A stretch of DNA of 64,000 nt from assembly GCA_964057225.1 (NCBI GenBank), contig OZ059899.1:6200001-6264000 (forward strand), in the 5' to 3' direction. This document shows positions 39,901-52,013 of the stretch, piece by piece. This DNA is from Auanema rhodensis (Eukaryota; Nematoda; Chromadorea; Rhabditida; Rhabditidae). The position numbers and the translations under genes are program-made. The notes under the pieces were generated by a model. The model saw nothing but the letters and a program-made list of their open reading frames with translations, made no database searches and was not told the origin of the DNA. Numbering within the stretch: the first letter of the stretch is position 1; the number at the start of each line of letters is the position of its first letter.

Positions 39901-40303
39901 GAATTTTCAAACAAGGAATAATCAGCACGTAATATGAGGTAGACTTAAATATAATTGATTATTTCATAAACAAATCATATCTACTGAACTTCAGAAGAAG
40001 CCGGCAGACCCACGTGTCTGGGAAAATTAAATGTTTATGTGTGCTTTGTATGGTTCAAATGTCCAGCATTATTCGTTTTTTACCTGCTGTTTTTTATTTT
40101 GAATGACGTGATAGATTAAACAAAAAAAATTCAAAGAACACATGTTATTATTTGGAAATTGATTGTGGAACCAAGATGAACTTTTTAAACTTTCAATTTA
40201 AAAACAAAGATAATATAAAAAAAGAGAGAGAGATCGAGTAAACTGCAAAAGAGAGACAACGACAAAAGAGAGAGAGGTAGAGAAAGAGGAACAAAAAGAG
40301 GTA

Positions 40304-40342
<39 letters not shown>

Positions 40343-40740
40343 AGAGATGCAGACATGGTATGTAGGTGCAGAGGTATAGATCATAGAATATGCTGAAATG
40401 CACAAGGAATGAGTGCGTGGGAGAGCTTTTATAGTAACGTAGTAGTCCCTTTTGGCGTTCCCATACGGCAATATTCTTTGACAGTATCGAACTGATAAGT
40501 TTTCTAAGCAAATGTACTGATAAAGCTCTGCCTATTGAAATTGAATCATAGGGTTTTTCAATGTTTCAGCGTATTTTGCCGCAGACCGTATATCTGAGAT
40601 TGGAAAAAAAACTTCAATTCTCTCAGTTGTATAATGAAATACAAGAAGATTCTAGGCATCATTAGGAATATTCATTAGAGTATCTGATGATCGATGAACA
40701 CCCAACATGATGAAAGCAAAACATATATATATCGACACCC
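36970..40740. other. Non-coding stretch
   Basis: No supported gene. Plus-strand purine-rich with few pyrimidine runs. It contains a small hairpin GCAGC-CTTAC-GCTGC at 38799-38813 in a GC-richer patch (38640-38840), CT/GA tracts at 39390-39470 and the GA microsatellite at 40308-40338. Confidence 0.5.
40308..40338. repeat. (GA)n microsatellite
   Basis: Pure GA repeat within a longer purine-rich tract from about 40215. Confidence 0.95.
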
Positions 40741-40751
40741 TTGTTTCATAC

Positions 40752-40920
40752 CTAAAGGATTAGGCTCTAACCAATTATCGGCTGTATGAGCTCTACATGA
40801 AACAAACGGATCTCGAGGCTACATCGTACGAGGTGTGAACAAGCAATTTATGATTGCCCATCAGCTGTGGTCGGATGATCCTTTGATCTTACGGTAGGGG
40901 AATGAAATGAAGCCAGAGTG
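40752..40920 (-). CDS. Candidate two-exon fragment, unknown product
   Basis: Exons 40893-40920 (acceptor TTACTTAG, donor ACC|GTAAGA) and 40752-40818 (acceptor CGATGTAG, donor TTTAG|GTATGA) are separated by a 74-nt intron and join in phase 0. Together they read TLASFHSPT followed by PRDPFVSCRAHTADNW and LEPNPL. Splice donors are near-consensus on both. No family is recognised; flanking exons were not found. Confidence 0.4.
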
Positions 40921-42010
40921 CTAAGTAACGTAATACAGAAATATTTTAAAAACGTTCATGTGTCCATTCATATTTATATATTTTTCATGTTGGAAATAGT
41001 TATAAAGTACAGAAAATACGACATGTTGTTGAGTTTCAGAAGTTTAAAGGAACCACAGCAGTAGATTGTGTTCACATTTTGCGCTTACTGATATGTAGGT
41101 ATGAATTACAAAGCTATCTTTGTTCATTTTAAAATGTTGATATCCAATTTGACGAATAGAAACTTTAAAAAAAATTTAGAAGGGGAAAAAGAGATTGAAA
41201 GAGAGAGAAATGGGGTATTAAGAGAGAGAATTTTTAAATAAAGTGAAAAAAGAAATTTAAGAAAGGCCTTCGATGGTTAAAATATAAAAATGTTTGGAAG
41301 ATGTATCGTATGTATTTCCATTTTTGATCGACAGGGTATACGACAACCTGTAATCTGTTATACTCGATACTGCACTTTTCGTCTTAAGAGTCCATTAAAT
41401 GATTGAGATATTGGAAGGTTTAAAAACATAAAAAAATAGATGAGAAACGGCTTTGCAGGTTTTAACTAGTTTTATTACCAACTCTAAATACTGCATCAGA
41501 TCGTATAACGAGCTACAGAAGCACATGAGGTAAGGGATGTTGAAGTAGATGAGGTGAAAGAATGAGATTCTTAATTCAAATTGAAATCGAGTTCAATTTT
41601 CTTAAAAAGCCATTTCGTTTTAATCTGCACATCAAAATGTCTAGTCAACTTGACAAGGTTTGTACTGATGTCTTTAACTCATTTCTTAATCAGGTCCTCT
41701 TGAATATCCAATGATTTCATCTTCTTTTGCATTTTCATCTCTTTTTCTAATTTTCAATTTCTCTCTTTCTTCAATTCTTTATTGTTCCTTTACTTTTCTT
41801 TTCACTTTCCTGTTAATTTTTTGTGTAGTAATTATATTTTACTTATATAAAATGACAATTGGTAGTTAAGTGAAGATAGAGAGGAAAAAACCTACTAACT
41901 ATGTAAGTTGAATAGAGGAGGTAGTATAGAAGTTTGTAAAAGGAAAAACTCAAAGAAATAGAGAGGAAAAAAGGAGAGAAGAGAGCCAAATGAAGAACTG
42001 AATGTGATGG

Positions 42011-42119
42011 TTAAATGATTGGACGGTGAGGAAAAAAAGGGTTGTGGCCCTCAGTCCTATAATTGGACGACAATGAAGGACGACGGTCATTGCTGTCTCC
42101 CTCTTTTTCTCTCTGTATC
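42011..42119 (-). CDS. Candidate terminal exon, unknown product
   Basis: After acceptor TACACAG, 35 codons are open to TAA: a charged segment (EKEGDSNDRRPSLSSNYR) then an aromatic/proline tail (NPFFPHRPII). An AATAAA on the minus strand lies about 230 nt downstream (41778-41783). The upstream exon is unknown; Ser/Asn-rich open frames at 42480-42610 are possible partners. Confidence 0.35.
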
Positions 42120-44181
42120 CTGTGTATGTAAACCTTTAGACAGTTTGCTAGATGTGTGAGTCTCTTCTGTTTTGTGTTATATTGCTTGTGTCGTCGTGAA
42201 AACCCATACAACGGCTAATATTCCGATTCATAACCAGTGACCAAAAAGGGAAAATGAAAAGATAATTCAATGGGAACGGAGCCTTTGCCCCTGTCTTTCA
42301 AAAGTTTCCTAGATGGATGTAATGATGATGATGATGTTGTTGTAGAATAACAAGATGATGAAGACAATCATTCTATATGAACTGATTGACGGAGTGACTA
42401 GAACACCTAACGCTGATGACGACAGAGTGACGACTGTATTATCACAAAATCAGAAATATGTGATATTTCATGTATTATATCAATAAAGATATACATATAT
42501 GAAATAAGAGTGTATATCTAGGTATGTAGAAGAGAATTGAAGAATAGTTGAAGATTGTGAATTGTTTGATCGAACATCATCATCAGGCCGGCTGTTCGAT
42601 TGGAATATCTAACTGTCCACATCACAGATGGGGTAGTGATGAAGAGTAGTATGTATGTATGCATGGTGGATTGCTAAGACGAAAAAGAAGGAGGTTAGAG
42701 AGAATATAGAGAGAGAGCTAGGGAAAGAAGTGTTTTCACTAGTATCGTCCTGACATTCTTCATCAACTAATGAGCATATAAGAGAGACGAGTATGTTGGT
42801 GAAGCTTTGTGTAGATAGATGATGATGATGGAAGGGTAGCAAAGGGGTGAGTGAAAACGGAATCGTAAACCGAGCTGGAGTAAAACAGCTCATCGATACA
42901 TCTGGTTCAAATTGCTACCTTCCGCTCAATCATTGTCTCAGATTTTCTTCAAAATTTATATTTGGTAACACTGCTGCAGACATATCTGATCCTTAACTCC
43001 AGATGTGTGATCGTAGGAAGTATGAAAAAGATGAAAAGCATCTAAGATTTGCTCACAGACGACTCAGATTGTTATAATTTCGAAAGCAAATGGCTAGTCC
43101 ACTGAGAATAGAGAAATCGATGTTTTTTTCCGTATTTTCGAACAATGTTTGGTGATTTTGAGGCGGAAACATCATTTTGATCATTTATAACTTTACTGAG
43201 ATTGTCAATTTATTATGTCAGAGTACATCTCTATCTCGTTAATAAAAAAAACATAAAATAAGAAGAGACAGACTAACAGACTAACAGACAGTCGATTCAT
43301 AGTTTGGGTTTCCGGGTTGGACAGGTGGGCTGGCAGCAGGTTTGTGTAGAAGAGACAAGTCGGGATGCCCTTTCACGACCTGGGAGCACCTGGCTGGTTT
43401 TTGATGTGCTCCCCCTTAACTTAACTCAAATTGATTGTCTCTATGTATGCGAGTGTGTGCATGTGTCTCTCTCCATTTCACTCACTTTTGCTTTGTTCCT
43501 TGTTACTATATCTCTCGCCATTAAACTGAGATCTCTTTTGCCTAATTTCCCTGCTTGGCTTACTTGATGACAAGGCTAAGAACCATAACAGGAAACTAAT
43601 TTTTCGAGATAGAATGCGAAATAAAGAGACCAAAATCGAGAAAAGGGATGCTGGAAAGAGAGGCAAGATAGAGGGAAAAATAACAAGGGAGAGTAAATGG
43701 GAGATAAAGAGCTAGAAAATGAGAAAGAGACGGTGAAATGGGAGAGATACAGAGATAGAAAGAGCAAAAGGGTAGCGTTAAAATGAAAGCAGAGCTCCTG
43801 TTGAGGGACGTTTCCGATTGCGTCCGGTGTTTGAGCTGAAGACATTTGCTTAATTTTAACCAAAATTATAATATATTATTATAAGAATGATATGCGTATA
43901 TATAATATAAAGATCAAAAGAAATAAACCAGATCATATAAAGGATTTGTAAAAGATTGCTGTTTCTAATACTGAGCGAGTAGGCCGGCACTCTATTTCAT
44001 ATATCGATTGCTCGTTTTTTTTTTTGCAAAATTATTGCACACTAAGATTATATGATATACATAAACTAATTTAGATGAAATATATATGAAATATTATTTT
44101 TCTTCGACAATTTTTTATATTGTTCTTCAGCTCAATGTATAGCTCAAATATACGTTAATGTACATCCGTGGGTGGTTCAAA
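42120..44181. other. Mostly non-coding with ambiguous open frames
   Basis: A minus frame from an ATG at 42893 is open 94 codons but is Ser/Leu/His-rich and includes a CAT repeat. 42560-42600 has all three minus frames open. A GC-rich patch at 43290-43410 is open on both strands. I cannot support a gene in any of these. Confidence 0.4.
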
Positions 44182-44285
44182 TCAAACCCGAAAATAAGCT
44201 GAATGATCATCATCATCATCCTCATTATCTTCCCAGCAAAGTTGATGACGATGTAGAAAAGCATTAACTGTCGAAGGTTCTTTCC
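44182..44285 (-). CDS. Candidate terminal exon, unknown product
   Basis: After acceptor GAGGTTAG, the frame entering with two bases is open for 33 codons to TGA: KEPSTVNAFLHRHQLCWED then five Asp from a GAT repeat and HSAYFRV. A GTTTGA donor six bases before the stop would be an alternative end. The GAT repeat weakens the case. Confidence 0.3.
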
Positions 44286-44739
44286 CTAACCTCGTTTTCT
44301 TCACATTTCATCTTCAAAATCTGTTTGCATTCGTTCTTAGACCTTTAAGCTGATATGCGACCGTTGAACAATAACAACGAGCAAAGTGATATGGGAGGAT
44401 GAGACTCTCTAGTTCTCTGTGTATCTTGAGCAATTTGCAGTGCAGTTTCGGTACATATGTATTTCTTGGTAATTTCATCCAAGAAATTGAAATTGGAACA
44501 GAAATAGACGAGAAATATGACAGAAACTTAACAAACGAATCAAGGAGGGGGGAGGGGGCTATGAATGTAAATATCTATAATCTAGTTTTTTTTGTTCACG
44601 AATCTAGTTGTAACTGTTACTTTAATGGTACTCGTTATCTCTTATTCTCTCTCTCTCTCTTTGAGTAATTTTTTTCTCTTTTCTCTACTTGAAATCATGA
44701 TGATGATATTCAATAGCCATATATGGCAAATTTAATAGC

Positions 44740-44813
44740 AGATGGTCAGACGAAGGAGCGGAACTCGGTCATGTCACGGCCAGCAGGTTGCTCACTTAGG
44801 CAACGGACCATCT
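44740..44813. ncRNA. 74-nt cloverleaf-like structured element, possibly tRNA-derived
   Basis: Ends form a perfect 8-bp stem (AGATGGTC / GACCATCT). Read on plus: a 4-bp stem GGTC/GGCC closes a 7-nt loop ATGTCAC (positions 32-38 of the element, GTC at 34-36, T at 33). A 5-bp stem GTTGC/GCAAC closes an 8-nt loop just before the outer stem. The D-arm side shows only GAG/CTC. On minus, sequences resembling A and B boxes have about two mismatches each. So it is tRNA-shaped but not a canonical tRNA gene: a decayed tRNA, a tRNA-derived short repeat or another structured RNA. Confidence 0.4.
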
Positions 44814-46387
44814 GACCGACAGCACAGGTCAGCCGCTCATATTCACATGAAATTGTGGTATACGACTTAATTCTGTACTATTATCATCAGTACATATACT
44901 AGGTTAAGCAAAGCAAAAGTCTATTCTGAGACATTTTTATGTCTGCAAAGCTTGACAAAGTGTATCGCATATTCTGTAAACAGGTATTTTCTATAGTTCC
45001 ATGGTTCAACATTTAATACATTCTCTGATCTTCGACATTACTTCAAAGAGAAAAAGAAGGAGTGCTATTGACATTGTAAAAGAGAAAACCTATGAAATAT
45101 TGCAGAAATTTTGCTATTAAATATAAGATATTATATAATAATATTAAAAATAAAAGTTGATTTGTATTTATTATTATTAAATATATATATTTATATACTA
45201 TATTCTAGGATATTCATTATATATTTCATTATTTGTTCATTGGGATGTTTAATACAAAAATGGCAATTCAATATGAAAATGTTTTGGGTTCAATATTGTA
45301 TTCAATATGCTTTGCCATTCAGGAAGATCTAAATTGAGATTGTGATCAGTTGTTGAAAAAAAGCATAATAAACATCATATATTTTGTGTGTGACGAATTG
45401 AATGTTTCATAATAATAATAACTTTTTTTTGTCGAACACAACCGCTCATCACGCCCATACAACATGAAAGGATGGCTAAACATGGCGTATTGACTGACTG
45501 TTCACGGCATGTTACAAGTACGTGACGTTTTTCAGTCATTTTCAACACGTAATCTGATGACTTTAGCCAAACAATCAAAAAAATCCACAACTAGAATAAT
45601 TATTTTGGATAAAATAAAAATAATATTTTTCATACATCAAACAGAAAATGGGGTATAACCAGATGCTCAAAGAGATTGAATTGGTTCACACAACACAACA
45701 TCTTTCTAAGGGCACCGCGCATTAGCATAAGCACTGTTGAGGAACGTTAAAAATGGAAAGAAGAAATGGTTGAAATAACAAAAACTATTAAAAGAATAAA
45801 GGTTAACATCATTGAAAATGAATATTAGATGTTTATATATCTATATTATATGTACATATGCACATATGTATATACATATATACATTATATTATATAGTAT
45901 ATGAATACTCATATACTATATGCTTTTCTATTTATGTCACATTCTTCTTTCTCATTATTTAATATCAAAATATATTTATATTATATAATTTTCAGTTAAT
46001 AAAAGTTAATTATAACATATTTTATATGTAACAAATTACTTTTTATAAAGATTTACTATTGTATCAGCTGCTTGTTAACATCAAGCCAGTTTATCGTATA
46101 GTTATTATGGTTTCAGAGAAAAATGGGTTCGGCCTTTACCCTCCACACCCAGTGCTGATTTCATATTCTCTTCAATTGCTACCTATCTCATTTATACACT
46201 CAGTATTATCTATCTACACATAATGCTAAAATAAAAAGAACTAACAGATATGATCAACGTTATCTTTTCAACTATATTTTGCGTTTTTGCAAGAAAAATG
46301 TTTGAGTGGGAGAAGAAACAAGATATATGTATTTGAATGTATACATCATAACTATACATGACTCTTATTCCTATATATAATTAGAAG

Positions 46388-46412
46388 TTATATATATATA
46401 TATATATATATA
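46388..46412. repeat. (TA)n microsatellite
   Basis: Uninterrupted TA repeat. Confidence 0.95.
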
Positions 46413-46820
46413 CGCTCAGTTGCAAAATGAATATATGGACGGAAGAATATGAGACGAGAAGTTGCACATAGGAAAAGAGACAGCAATACTAAAAAAATGC
46501 GAAGAGAACGAAACCTTTGGACTATCGAAAATTATAATAATCCGACCACTTATTCAGTTCCTCACTACTTTTTTATATTGAAAAGATAATCAACTTTGCA
46601 CAACTTACTATGTTATTTGGGATTGACCAAATTATTGGCAGCAATTGTCAGAATGGAACAAACTTTGATGTAATTTTTGGAATATAAAAAAATACAGACT
46701 AGTAACAAGAAAATAATGGATAACTATCATCATCTACAATTTTAAAGAATTGCTCAGTCTAGCTGTTTCAATTGTTTTGTTTTTGTTTTTCTACTTTGAT
46801 ATCTCTCTCTCTTTCCCTAG

Positions 46821-46967
<147 letters not shown>

Positions 46968-47736
46968 GCTGTCCTTGCCAATTTGTCTATCTCTATTTCA
47001 TTCTTTTTTCTCTCTTACAATATTTTTCTCCTTCAACCCATTTCTCTTCTTCCGTTTTTCTTTGTTACTCTCTAGATTGTTCCAGAGTCAATACAGTTAT
47101 TCGTTCTTTCATTCATGTACTATTATTTAACGCATAAGCTGTGAAAAAAATTGCAATTTGTATTAAGAAAACTTGAAATGAAGAACGTTTTTCGATCACA
47201 TTACATACCCACATAAAGGTCCGTCTTGTATTTACCTTTTCAATAACTTGTAATAAACATATAATATTTTTTGAAAATAAACAAGAAAACTAACATGACT
47301 CAGGCTCATCCGATCGCCCATTGTAATGCCCTCAAGGATTTCATTTAATTATCGGAAATACTAGGAAGAGCCAAAGATTGATAGAAGATAAGTAAAGGGC
47401 AATCAACATTCATCAAAGCAGATAGAAAAAAGAAATGTAAACTAGCATAGGATAGCCTGCAGCAAATTTGAAGCCAAAAGGGAGAAGCATGAAAAATAAA
47501 TCGACAGGTCACTTTCTTTGTCTGCCTTCAACATGTATCTTGGTATTCCAATTTCAAAAGTCAGTTTCACAGAATAAGAAACTTTTTGAATTTTTAGCTC
47601 ATTCCAGCAATGCTCATTCAGGCTCGCAAAGCAAATGAGATTTTCATATTGAGATTATAAGCGAATAAGCTCAATATTCTATAATTGAAAAAATAATTTG
47701 TCCAGCAAATTAAACTATTTCTATTATATCCTTGAG

Positions 47737-47849
47737 ATTAATCTGATCTGCCTTCTCCATGGGGTTTATCGGAGATCAAAGCAGCAAGCACTCAACGACG
47801 TTAATTATGCTTCGGATGTGTCCAAGCCAATTATGATTGTTGTCGTCAG
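47737..47849 (+). CDS. Candidate plus-strand exon, unknown product
   Basis: Donor GTCAG|GTGTTC at 47850. The frame upstream is open and reads VYRRSKQQALNDVNYASDVS then a hydrophobic IMIVVV. The acceptor TCCTTGAG is weak. No domain is recognised. Confidence 0.25.
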
Positions 47850-48760
47850 GTGTTCATTACTCTTGGTCTTCGAATGTCAAGTATGATATGTTTGGCTCTA
47901 AACGAGCTGCTTATGCAGTTCTACTATTAAACATTTCATTAGTCTCCTTTTTCTGTTCATGTTTTATCTGTGTATATTCATTGAAAATGTTCTGCTTTTA
48001 GTTTGCATTCATTTAAAACTTTAAAAATTCAATCTTGAAAGAATCTAAAAAAAGAAAGGAGGCCAACTTGAAAAAAATAATTTACTCGAGGGATGGAGAG
48101 AAGCATGGCTGAGAGAAGACAAAGCCATGGGGGGGGGGTGAAAAGCTTCGAAAATGAGAATGAAGCTTAGTATACATAGATGTATATGCGTGTGTATGTG
48201 TGAGTCTGGTTGGTAGACTTCAAATGTACTTTTCTAAAACGGGCATTATGACGACCAGACATCCTGAAGGGATCTGTGAAGTATTGAAAAAGAATGAGGG
48301 AAGCAGAGTAAAAGAGAAGGGAGAGAGAATGAGCAGTTTATGGTTTCCCTTCTCATACATTTATGTCTTTCTCAGCCCCTCTTCTACTCTCTCGGTTCAG
48401 ATTTATCTTGCCCTTTCTTCTTTTCTCTTGCTATCTCGGTTTGGAAACTCCCTTTTCTCTCTCCCTCGTTCTCTCTTGAGGTCTCTCGGTGGCTCTCTCT
48501 CGACTCGGTTAACAACAAGCTGCTACGTTGTTTAACGCCCCACAGGATACTCGGATTCATAATCAGGGACTTCCCATATATAACATAAATATTGAAACAT
48601 ATTATAAAGGTAGAAAATGAAGAAGACAAAATTGCGTTTAATCAGAAGATATGATTTCTTAATCTGTTTTCTATTTCTCGTCTCCTTTATCATACTCTTT
48701 CACTCAATTTTTCAATTTAAATTTCCTTTTTTTCAATGTTTCTATAGCTTCCATCTATTC

Positions 48761-48762
<2 letters not shown>

Positions 48763-48807
<45 letters not shown>
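48763..48807. repeat. (TA)n microsatellite
   Basis: Uninterrupted TA repeat of about 45 bases. Confidence 0.97.
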
Positions 48808-48811
<4 letters not shown>

Positions 48812-49477
48812 CATATAATACATATAATTAAGTAATCCACCAAAAAGCGATATTGAATTAAAATTCGATTGCTGTTGATTTGATGTGGCTAGCTTCCGTT
48901 AACTATATTCTTTTAGTTTGGCTTTGTTAGGTATATATCGAATAAGCTTATTGAATATAAACCTAATCCGTATGATAATCAGAATAACAATTTGAATCAT
49001 TGATGATTTGCTTGACTTTATAAATTAACTGGAAGGATATTATGATTTATATTTGGAATTATTGATATTATGAGTATTCTATGCATGCATAGACGTTACT
49101 TTACTACTTCATACTATCAACCAAAGATGACATTGAGCTGACAAGAAGGCCAACTTGGTGTCAAACAACCTTGTCCAGGCATCATTGCTTCTATGTGTCC
49201 AACTGCTTTTTCGATTTGTTTGTATTTATGGCTGCTGGTGGTAATCCATGTTGTCATATTATATTTCTAACAAAGGTCAAAAAGACATCTGGTAACGACA
49301 AATGGATGAGACATCGAACATCAAACTCATTGTTTCTTTCTCGTTGTCTTTCGTTTTCTCTTTTTTCTCTGTGGTTCATTTAACCCTTTCAGATATTCTC
49401 TCTCTCTCTCTATATGTGACCGTAGACTGGTTCTTCTATTCAATCTCTCTCTATATCTCCTACTCTATCTAGCATAC

Positions 49478-49572
49478 TTCTCCCTTCTCCTTGTAGTTGA
49501 TTATCCAGCTTGCCGACCAATAAAATGGCTCATTAGCAGTAAGCTCGGAGACTACAACCCTACCAACAACCT
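49478..49572 (-). CDS. Candidate exon, unknown product
   Basis: Donor GAA|GTATGC is strong; acceptor TTCTAAACCAAG is pyrimidine-preceded but weak at the end. The frame entering with two bases is open for 31 codons: VVGRVVVSELTANEPFYWSA then SWIINYKEKGE. An alternating hydrophobic pattern suggests beta strands. It could follow the candidate exon at 49941-50067, but phases (exit 2, entry 1) do not fit without another exon. Confidence 0.35.
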
Positions 49573-49927
49573 CTTGGTTTAGAAGAAAGAAACAGAGATT
49601 TCGGCAAGAGAAATAAAAAGGAAAATTGGGAAGTAAAAAGAGTAACACAGAAAAGGAGAGTCAGAGTTAATGAACAAGCGAAAAGGAATGTTCTGATATG
49701 TTTATATGTACTACGTTGTCCGGCTGCTCATTAGGGGAGAGAGCGACAAGCCTCTTCATCAGACTTTCTGGATTAACGGTTTGCAGATGTTCAGAAACTT
49801 AGAAAAAACTGAACGAATCCCTAAAATCAAGATCAAAATGTCTAATATCCAAGCTGACGTTATAACTTTTAAGCTACTATCACATTGATACGAGTTGCAT
49901 TCGAGTTCAATATGCGAATGTTTTTCT

Positions 49928-50119
49928 TCAGTGTAAATACAAGATAGATATGAAGGACATTTGATCTTGAAACATGATAACAGTACGTTGGCATTCAGAT
50001 TTCCAAAAATCAGACACAGCTGACATCTGATTGACGGCAGTTTGTCTTTGTTCATCTTCATTGTCAGCTATGAAATCCAATGTGCCATGTATAGCAAATG
50101 ATTGTACAACAACAAACAA
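49928..50119 (-). CDS. Candidate exon, unknown product
   Basis: Open frame of 63 codons on the minus strand with good composition: DFIADNEDEQRQTAVNQMSA then VSDFWKSECQRTVIMFQ. The best-bounded version is 49941-50067 (acceptor GATTTCATAG, donor TT|GTATTT, 41 codons). Upstream of that acceptor the same frame is hydrophobic (LFVVVQSFAIHG). An overlapping minus frame (49759-50061) is also open for 100 codons and is less protein-like. Confidence 0.35.
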   Translation of the reverse strand: MFVVVQSFAIHGTLDFIADNEDEQRQTAVNQMSAVSDFWKSECQRTVIMFQDQMSFISILYLH

Positions 50120-50303
50120 TATTAATCCTCAGCAAAAGTTGACATGTCTTAAGACGATGAAAAAGACGAGCATTCAGTATGAGCGATGGATAGTAATGAA
50201 GAGAGACAATAGAACAGAAAAATATTAGCAGCTGCGAAGGTCAAAGGATCAACTAGGATGATGATAATCCAGCAAGGCCGGCATTTCCTAATAAGCGTTA
50301 GCA

Positions 50304-50405
50304 TTACAATCCGTTTTCATTCCTAATCCGGTCATTGTATTGTCGTACGTAAGTACGTGGTTTTGGTCTTGTCTCCGTCAAGATCAGCTTCGTTGCCGTC
50401 GTCAT
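50304..50405 (-). CDS. Candidate first exon with ATG, unknown product
   Basis: ATG at 50403-50405 followed by 33 codons to TAA; MTTATKLILTETRPKPRTYV then RQYNDRIRNENGL. A donor TT|GTAATG at 50307 just before the stop would continue the protein. The plus strand carries a perfect donor in the same palindromic patch (GTAC|GTAAGT near 50345), so strand is uncertain. Confidence 0.3.
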   Translation of the reverse strand: MTTATKLILTETRPKPRTYVRQYNDRIRNENGL

Positions 50406-51366
50406 GTTGTCTAACGTCTAACTTATAAATATATCGTATATAGTTAAAAAGAAGACAAAACATTTTTTATTTCCTCGTCAATCTATGTACTTTGAATTAT
50501 GATCAGTTCAAATAAGCTTCGGTAGCATATATATACATAGTATATGAGCAGAATAATAGTTAGTGCTACCGGAAGAATGCTTTGTTATCGTATATGGTAA
50601 ACAAAACGATACAAATGAATGTATTATGAATATACAATTACACAATTCTCAATTATCTGAGAAAGTGCAGAATTCGCAATCATAGCTTTGTATTCTTCAA
50701 GATCAGAAGATGAGTATATCCTTTGTTTAGCTCCTGTATTATTCAGTTAAGCTCCTCTCTTGCTCATCATAGATTTCTCTTTCACATCTACCATGTATCT
50801 TATCCTTTCCTTTTTCTTCATCAAAATACCCAAAAGAAAATCAATGACCACACCACCATATGTTGCTCTTAGAGTGTCGGCTCTTGGTTAAGCTAGCAGA
50901 ATGAAAACAAGTGCTCTACTTTCCTTTCATTTTGATTCTCCTTTCGCCATCTTGCCATCTTGCCATCTCTCTATCTCCAAGATCTTTCATTCTCTTCTAA
51001 GCAGCTTTCGCCTTTTCTCATTTTTCATTCTGTCTTTTTCCAGTTAAAGTTTCAAGTCCATTCTCGATATATGGTAGAAAGCCAGGACATACAGATGAAT
51101 AAGAGACTAATAACTCTTCGATATTAAACACAAAAAAAAGAAACAACGAAAGTAGGGGAAAAAGCACTTCTAGCAAATGTCACTTAAAGCCAACTTAATC
51201 TGTCTTCATTATTTCCTTCAATGTCTAACCGTCAGTAGCGTTTGTCATGTACTCAGCACGAGTGAAGCAACATGCATTTCTAGCTGTCAGATTGAGTTTT
51301 CTGTACTGCGTTAGCCTTCAGATCATGACAATGTTACTCGTTCGGTTGACAATTTCTCCAATAAGT

Positions 51367-51436
51367 CTATTTCTCTATATTGACGGTAGTAGGTTGCAAC
51401 TCTCTTTCATTGTGACTGACATTGATCGTCAGGTTG
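51367..51436 (-). CDS. Candidate exon, unknown product
   Basis: Strong acceptor ATTTTCTCAG, then 22 open codons to TAG (NLTINVSHNERELQPTTVNI). A 77-codon plus-strand frame with its own ATG (51247-51480) overlaps it, is Leu/Ser/Val-rich and looks like an antisense shadow, but has a possible donor TAC|GTATGC. Neither has a recognised relative. Confidence 0.25.
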
Positions 51437-51577
51437 CTGAGAAAATGTACGTATGCCGCGTAGTAGTTGTACGGACATAAAAATCTTCTTTTCCATCAGA
51501 TTCACATCAAAATCTCCCAATGATTGTCATCAACTCATCTATATAACAAGAGTCAGTCTGTCTGTCCGCCTGTGTGT

Positions 51578-51612
51578 TGTCGGCAAATGCTTAGCTGATG
51601 AGGTCGCCGACA
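51578..51612. other. GC-rich hairpin
   Basis: Perfect 7-bp inverted repeat TGTCGGC / GCCGACA around a 21-nt loop that itself contains GCTTAGC. Function unknown. Confidence 0.45.
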
Positions 51613-51985
51613 GCCATTAGCCACCTGTAGCACAACATCCTAGATATCGTCGTCCTCGTATGAAGTCATAAAATCCTGATATAAAGTGCAATCTCGGTGT
51701 GTACCATCTAGTTTCTCAATTCATCTTTAGTTTTCCTGTTCAACTGTTTTTATGCTTTATGAAAACTAATTGACGTCAATGACTTCAAACATGCAGACGA
51801 TTCAGCATTAAATCGATCTGTCCGACTAATTCGGCGTAAGCAGCAAAAGGGCATGTGTCTTTGGAATTAAGAAAATATTGGTTAAGAAGATACGGATATA
51901 ACATGATGTTCACAGCTTGTGAAATTCATTTTTAACTTTTTGTTTATGGCTTTCTAGCAAAGTTCATGTAGAAATATGTGAAAAG

Positions 51986-52013
51986 ATATATATATATATA
52001 TATATATATATAT
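51986..52013. repeat. (TA)n microsatellite
   Basis: Uninterrupted TA repeat. Confidence 0.95.

Noticed and set aside
42609-42893. 94-codon minus frame with its own ATG
   Set aside because: Ser/Leu/His-rich composition from CT and CAT repeats, no splice or family support.
48200-48629. Overlapping 80-110 codon frames on both strands
   Set aside because: Derived from a pyrimidine-rich tract (Ser/Leu on plus, Arg/Glu on minus); no credible boundaries.
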